A stretch of 64,000 nucleotides of DNA, from contig NZ_CP043575.1 in the NCBI RefSeq assembly GCF_014076495.1, forward strand, positions 2,356,001 through 2,420,000. Reading direction: 5' to 3'. A program made the position numbers and the translations under genes. This DNA comes from Comamonas koreensis. GTDB taxonomy: Bacteria; Pseudomonadota; Gammaproteobacteria; Burkholderiales; Burkholderiaceae_C. The notes beneath the pieces are model-generated. The model was not told the DNA's origin. It did no database searches and saw nothing but the letters and a program-made list of their open reading frames with translations. Position 1 is the first letter of the stretch. Each line of letters starts with the position of its first letter. Below are positions 60,781 through 64,000 of the stretch, in pieces.

Positions 60781-61221
60781 TCATACCTTGGCGAGGAAGG
60801 CCGCCGCATCACCCGCTTCACACTTCCAGTCTGCGAAGACCCCCACCAGATCGCATTCAACGCAGTGGCAAGCGATGTAGTACCAGCGCACATCATGCGT
60901 GCCCTGGTACACGGAGACGCCGGACACCAGCTCGAACACCTCGTTCTCGCACACGCAGGCGTGCCCCTCGGGGGTGGCCTCTTCCATGTAATCCTCGCTG
61001 TCGCCCATCAGGTGTTCCTGCCCGCAGTCGGAGCAGGTGCGGATGGCCACGCCGGCTTCTTCGTCGGTCTGCAGCGCAAAAGTCCGGGAGCCGCACTCGC
61101 ATTTGGACGAGGCAAACCGGGTGGCCTCATGGCCATTGGCAACGCTGTAGCTGCGCAGCTCGGCTTGGGTGTCTCCCGACGTCGTCCCGTACATGAACTC
61201 GCCCTTTTTCGTCAGTGCCAT
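60781..61221 (-). CDS. Hypothetical cysteine-rich protein, probable zinc-ribbon
   Basis: 146 residues from the ATG at 61221 (MALTKKGEFMYGTTSGDT). It has four cysteine clusters: KCECG, RTCSDCGQE, ACVCENE and CHCVECDLVG. These are spaced like two zinc ribbons. I recognise no named family. Nothing nearby is co-transcribed with it. Confidence 0.65.
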   Translation of the reverse strand: MALTKKGEFMYGTTSGDTQAELRSYSVANGHEATRFASSKCECGSRTFALQTDEEAGVAIRTCSDCGQEHLMGDSEDYMEEATPEGHACVCENEVFELVSGVSVYQGTHDVRWYYIACHCVECDLVGVFADWKCEAGDAAAFLAKV

Positions 61222-61393
61222 TGGTGTTGTTCCATTCTTCAAAGTGGGCTTCCCAGCAGACCTGTGCCAGGCTTGCCCCAATCATCTGGATTTTGCCTGA
61301 ATTGGCCGATCCCAGACGGTTGCAATGACACCTACCGGGACAGCAAGCACTGGCCGGATGTGTCGCGCTACAGGCTCGCTTTGCCGGCGTTTA

Positions 61394-61636
61394 TCAATGC
61401 GGCCATGGCTTGGATGGCATCCTTCCTGAAGGTCTGCTGCCACTGCGCAGTCCATTTAGCCGTCCCTGCTCTTCCCATGCGGCCAGAGCCAGTGCATTCA
61501 CGATCTCTGCATCCAGCCAGGCATCGGCATAGCGTGGATCCGTCGACAGATCTTCGGCCGCTGCAACAAACGCTGCGAAGGAGAACATACTCTCTGTTGC
61601 CCTCGTGGCGCGAGACTCAAAGGTGTTTAAATCCAA
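61394..61636 (-). CDS. Small hypothetical protein
   Basis: 80 residues from a TTG at 61636, chosen because GGAGG lies 5 bases before it; a TTG at 61648 is also open. The sequence has FAAFVAAAEDLSTDPRYADA and DAEIVNALALAAWEEQGRL, a helical soluble protein. The family is not recognised. The ideal ribosome-binding site supports it, but it could be a remnant. Confidence 0.4.
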   Translation of the reverse strand: MDLNTFESRATRATESMFSFAAFVAAAEDLSTDPRYADAWLDAEIVNALALAAWEEQGRLNGLRSGSRPSGRMPSKPWPH

Positions 61637-61807
61637 CTTGTCCTCCAATGCCTGCTATGGGGCGGCCTTGCGCTTTTGACAGCATGACAATTGCACCATC
61701 TCAACGTGGAGACGATGGACGCGTATGCTATGCGCCCACCACCCGATGGAAATCGGACAATATGCGACGGATGGGTTCCTACCCATCGGATTCACTAAAA
61801 GGAAACA

Positions 61808-62101
61808 ATGCCTGTGGAGCAATATCGCTTTGGGCCTATGCAAGCACGGCACCTTCCAGTGTTGCCTGAGGGCAGTGTGCAGCACCTGGCCGATCACTAC
61901 AGCAGTGCCTGGCGCGGCACGGTCCTGCGCATGGGATGCAACGGACGCGCTGAATTTGGTGCTGGACTGGCAGCCAGACAGTACGTCCATGCGTTGCCTG
62001 GCATCGCGCGCAGCGGGTGTGGGCCAGCGAGATGCAGTAGTGCGGCATTCCTTTGCGAAGCCATGGGCCTTTGGGCCTTTGCCAAGGCAGTGAGCAGGTG
62101 A
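61808..62101 (+). CDS. Small hypothetical protein
   Basis: 97 residues from the ATG at 61808, after AAAAGGAAACA. It begins MPVEQYRFGPMQARHLPVLP and has no recognised domain. Its stop overlaps the next start (TGATG at 62099-62103), which is the main evidence that both are real. Confidence 0.4.
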   Translation: MPVEQYRFGPMQARHLPVLPEGSVQHLADHYSSAWRGTVLRMGCNGRAEFGAGLAARQYVHALPGIARSGCGPARCSSAAFLCEAMGLWAFAKAVSR

Positions 62102-62403
62102 TGGGCCTTCCGAACACCCCGAGCCGACGGCGACCGTGGCTGCAGTCGATGGCAGCCCTCGCCATCGCGGCCTTGATCGGCTGGGGTTGCATTATTGGCG
62201 CGACTGAAGTGGTGGAGAGCTTGCGCTCCGGGGTGCTCAACAACCGCAAAGGACCTGACATCCTTGCCGCTGAGCAGCCCGTCCTTTACTGGGCTTTGAT
62301 CAGCTTCTACACGGCCGCAACCCTGACCGCCGCCGGCTTGGCGCTTTTGGTGATGGCCATAGCAGTGCGCGATCTGATCCGTGCACAAGGCGCTGACCAA
62401 TGA
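62101..62403 (+). CDS. Small hypothetical membrane protein
   Basis: 100 residues from the ATG at 62101, one base overlapping the previous stop. Two hydrophobic segments (LQSMAALAIAALIGWGCIIG and a second near residues 62-88, ALISFYTAATLTAAGLALLV) make it a two-helix inner-membrane protein. No family recognised. Confidence 0.45.
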   Translation: MGLPNTPSRRRPWLQSMAALAIAALIGWGCIIGATEVVESLRSGVLNNRKGPDILAAEQPVLYWALISFYTAATLTAAGLALLVMAIAVRDLIRAQGADQ

Positions 62404-62494
62404 GCGCGTGGTCGACGCGCCAGGCGGCCTGCGTGGGTGTTGCCGAGGTGTAGAAGCTGCGCGCCCATCGCCCAGCGTTCAGCGCTAACCCAGG

Positions 62495-63505
62495 TCAGCT
62501 TGCGGCGGCCTTCAGCGCTGTCTCGATCCAGCCATCAAAGGTATTTTGGTTGGCCTTGATCCAGCTGTCCGTGTGGCGCTCCACGTCCTGTTGGCGGTTC
62601 TCGCCGTCGTGCATCCGGCGGTTTTGCTCGCTGATGTCCCCGATGGGCAGCGTCATGATCTCAAACAGCTTGGCGGCGGCGGGGTTCTTTTCGACAAAGG
62701 TCTTGTTCGCCACGATGTATTCGTTGTTGACAGGAAAGCCGTAGTTCTTGCCGTTGGGCAATTGGGTGTCCGTGCCGGCCTGTACGCCGGGCATGGCCGA
62801 GAACGGCACTTCCAGCCAGACAACGTCCTTGCCCGAGCGCAGCACATTGCTCAACCAGTAGGGGGTCCAGGCGTAGAACAGCACCGGCTTGCCTTGCTGA
62901 TAACGGGCCAGCGTGTCCGAGATCAGCGCAGGGTAGTTGCCCTGGGTGTAGTTCACCATGCCTTGCAGCTTGAAGGCGGCGAGCTGGTGGTTCACCACGG
63001 CTTCGCCACCCCAACCGGCGCTGGGTCCGACCAGATCGGCCTTGCCGTCGCCGTTGGTATCGAAGAGCCGGGCCAGCTTGGGGTCGCTGAGCTGGCTCAG
63101 GTGGGTGATCCCGTACTGATCGGCTGTCTTCTTGTCGATCATGTAGCCCTGTGCGGCGCCGGCTGCGTACACCCCCTTGCGCGACAATTTGGCGTCGCCC
63201 CCTACGCTTTTGTAGAACTCCGAGTGGTGCGGATTCCAATGGTTGGCCATGAAGGTGGCGTCTCCGCGGGCAACGGCCAGATGCGCCAGCGGGTACTCGA
63301 CTTCCTTGATGGGCTGCACGTCATAGCCAAGTTTGGTCAGCGCACGCGTGACCAGCAGGGTCTGGAAGGTTTCCTCGGCCAACGAACTTTGCAGGGGCAG
63401 CACCTTGACGCCCTTGCCGGGCAGATCGCCAGCGTGGGTGGACAGTCCAAGGGCCAGCAGGGCGCTGGCGAGCAGGGTGCGGGCAAAGTGTCGGGTGTTC
63501 ATCAT
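62495..63505 (-). CDS. proX: Glycine betaine/L-proline ABC transporter substrate-binding protein (ProX-like)
   Basis: 336 residues with a signal peptide (FARTLLASALLALGLSTHAG). VKVLPLQSSLAEETFQTLLV, MANHWNPHHSEFYKSVGG and QGYMIDKKTADQYGI are conserved ProX blocks; PVLFYAWTPYWLSNVL supplies aromatic residues of the kind that box the quaternary amine. AGGAAAT lies about 9 bases before the double ATG (63505 or 63502). It would deliver betaine or proline to a ProVW-type transporter for osmoprotection. No proV or proW gene lies in the 495 bases upstream, so the partner is outside the window or elsewhere. Confidence 0.9.
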   Translation of the reverse strand: MMNTRHFARTLLASALLALGLSTHAGDLPGKGVKVLPLQSSLAEETFQTLLVTRALTKLGYDVQPIKEVEYPLAHLAVARGDATFMANHWNPHHSEFYKSVGGDAKLSRKGVYAAGAAQGYMIDKKTADQYGITHLSQLSDPKLARLFDTNGDGKADLVGPSAGWGGEAVVNHQLAAFKLQGMVNYTQGNYPALISDTLARYQQGKPVLFYAWTPYWLSNVLRSGKDVVWLEVPFSAMPGVQAGTDTQLPNGKNYGFPVNNEYIVANKTFVEKNPAAAKLFEIMTLPIGDISEQNRRMHDGENRQQDVERHTDSWIKANQNTFDGWIETALKAAAS

Positions 63506-64000
63506 GCGGTGTATTTCCTATACAAGCGGGTGGAGAAAGCAAGCTAGGCTCTTGGCGCCACGCAAGCGCCTGAGCCGAGCTCAGGGAGGTCTCTGGCGCC
63601 ATGGCGGCAAGCCTGCGGCAATGCAATGCGATGGGCGATAGCCGCCCAAGCCAAGGCAGCCACGTTCCACAGCCGCAAGGCAGGCGCTAAAGACGGCGAG
63701 ACAGACGGCGCAAGCAAGGCCTGCCGATCGTGGGATCAGCGTCCAGCGGGCGGGACAAGGCGTTGGTTGACGACGCAGGGCGGTGGGGGCAACAGCGCCC
63801 CACGCAAGAAAATAGGTACCGCGACGGGACGCAAGCTGGTCCGCGAGTAGTACCGAAGCGCCAACATGCTCTGTTGGCTTTAAGAAGCTAATAAATATAA
63901 CTCCCGAGTCTAAAGCAGTCAAGGCTTGCGCGGCGTTTATCCGTTGCGCTGCAGGGCTCGGAGGGGGGCGGGGGAGGGGGACTGTCAGAGACGGGGTAAG
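63506..64000. other. Gene-free right edge upstream of proX
   Basis: No convincing coding frame. The region should contain the proX promoter; an AT-rich patch TAATAAATATAA lies at about 63888-63900. I see no terminator or repeat. Confidence 0.4.

Noticed and set aside
61655-62093. Overlapping alternative frames of about 111 and 122 residues (61655-61990 minus, 61725-62093 plus).
   Set aside because: They conflict with the pair at 61808 and 62101, which has a ribosome-binding site and a TGATG junction.
63581-63922. A 113-residue minus-strand frame upstream of proX.
   Set aside because: It does not resemble ProW or any transporter part and shows no ribosome-binding site.
1-64000. Search by eye for tRNA, rRNA, CRISPR arrays, integrases and replication origins.
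   Set aside because: No regularly spaced repeats, no cloverleaf-like conserved tRNA ends and no tyrosine or serine recombinase motifs were found.

Overview
The window looks like a chromosomal segment of a high-G+C betaproteobacterium, most probably a Comamonas-like member of the Comamonadaceae. This rests on the gene content: orphan Bug-type solute receptors, a Burkholderiales-type porin, many LysR regulators beside catabolic operons, a TarD-like tartrate dehydratase and a complete Pseudomonas/Comamonas-type aliphatic amidase operon. No rRNA, tRNA, CRISPR array or replication origin was seen.

Layout. (1) 1-2.3 kb: the end of a molybdenum hydroxylase large subunit, converging on xdhC and mocA (cofactor maturation). 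(2) 2.6-7.9 kb: a LysR gene divergent from an iron alcohol dehydrogenase, an MHS transporter and a 2,5-dioxovalerate-type aldehyde dehydrogenase. (3) 8.4-12.2 kb: small genes, including an unknown gene behind a near-perfect LexA box, an SDR/LysR divergent pair, and a decayed second copy of that SDR. (4) 12.5-18.9 kb: the amidase operon amiE-amiS-amiB-(NorD-like VWA protein)-amiC-amiR, with an antitermination-type leader before amiE and a sigma-54-like promoter before amiC. (5) 19-25.2 kb: GNAT and LysR genes, then a DapA-like lyase, a Bug receptor, an SDR and TarD.

(6) 25.5-60.6 kb is a large catabolic regulon. Four 16-bp near-identical operators (TACC[T/G]GTCGGCA[G/A]GTA) precede four transcription units: a long plus-strand operon (ABC receptor, SDR, Bug receptor, two acyl-CoA dehydrogenases, ADP-forming acyl-CoA synthetase, SnoaL-like protein, and perhaps the porin); a crotonase; a minus-strand operon (AMP-forming CoA ligase, SMP-30 lactonase, SDRs and the LIV-type ABC transporter); and a plus-strand operon (Baeyer-Villiger-type monooxygenase, bifunctional beta-oxidation protein, thiolase, acyl-CoA dehydrogenase). 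A TetR gene at 35.3-35.9 kb is the obvious candidate regulator. The set reads as uptake, CoA activation, ring or ketone oxygenation and beta-oxidation of an alicyclic or keto acid; the substrate is not known.

(7) The regulon is interrupted at about 37.3-45.4 kb by an AT-richer island. It holds a decayed IS30-family transposase, a 1331-residue reverse transcriptase-nitrilase fusion (the DRT type 1 / UG1 defence architecture), and a tightly coupled three-gene operon: PIN-GNAT-PUA-like fusion, ASCH protein and P-loop ATPase. I do not recognise that operon as a named system. (8) 60.8-64 kb: small hypothetical genes and a ProX-like betaine-binding protein.

Three copies of a short element with 19-bp terminal inverted repeats (MITE-like) lie at 20.7, 22.0 and 58.6 kb. 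A different, roughly 170-bp palindromic element lies at 36.1 kb.
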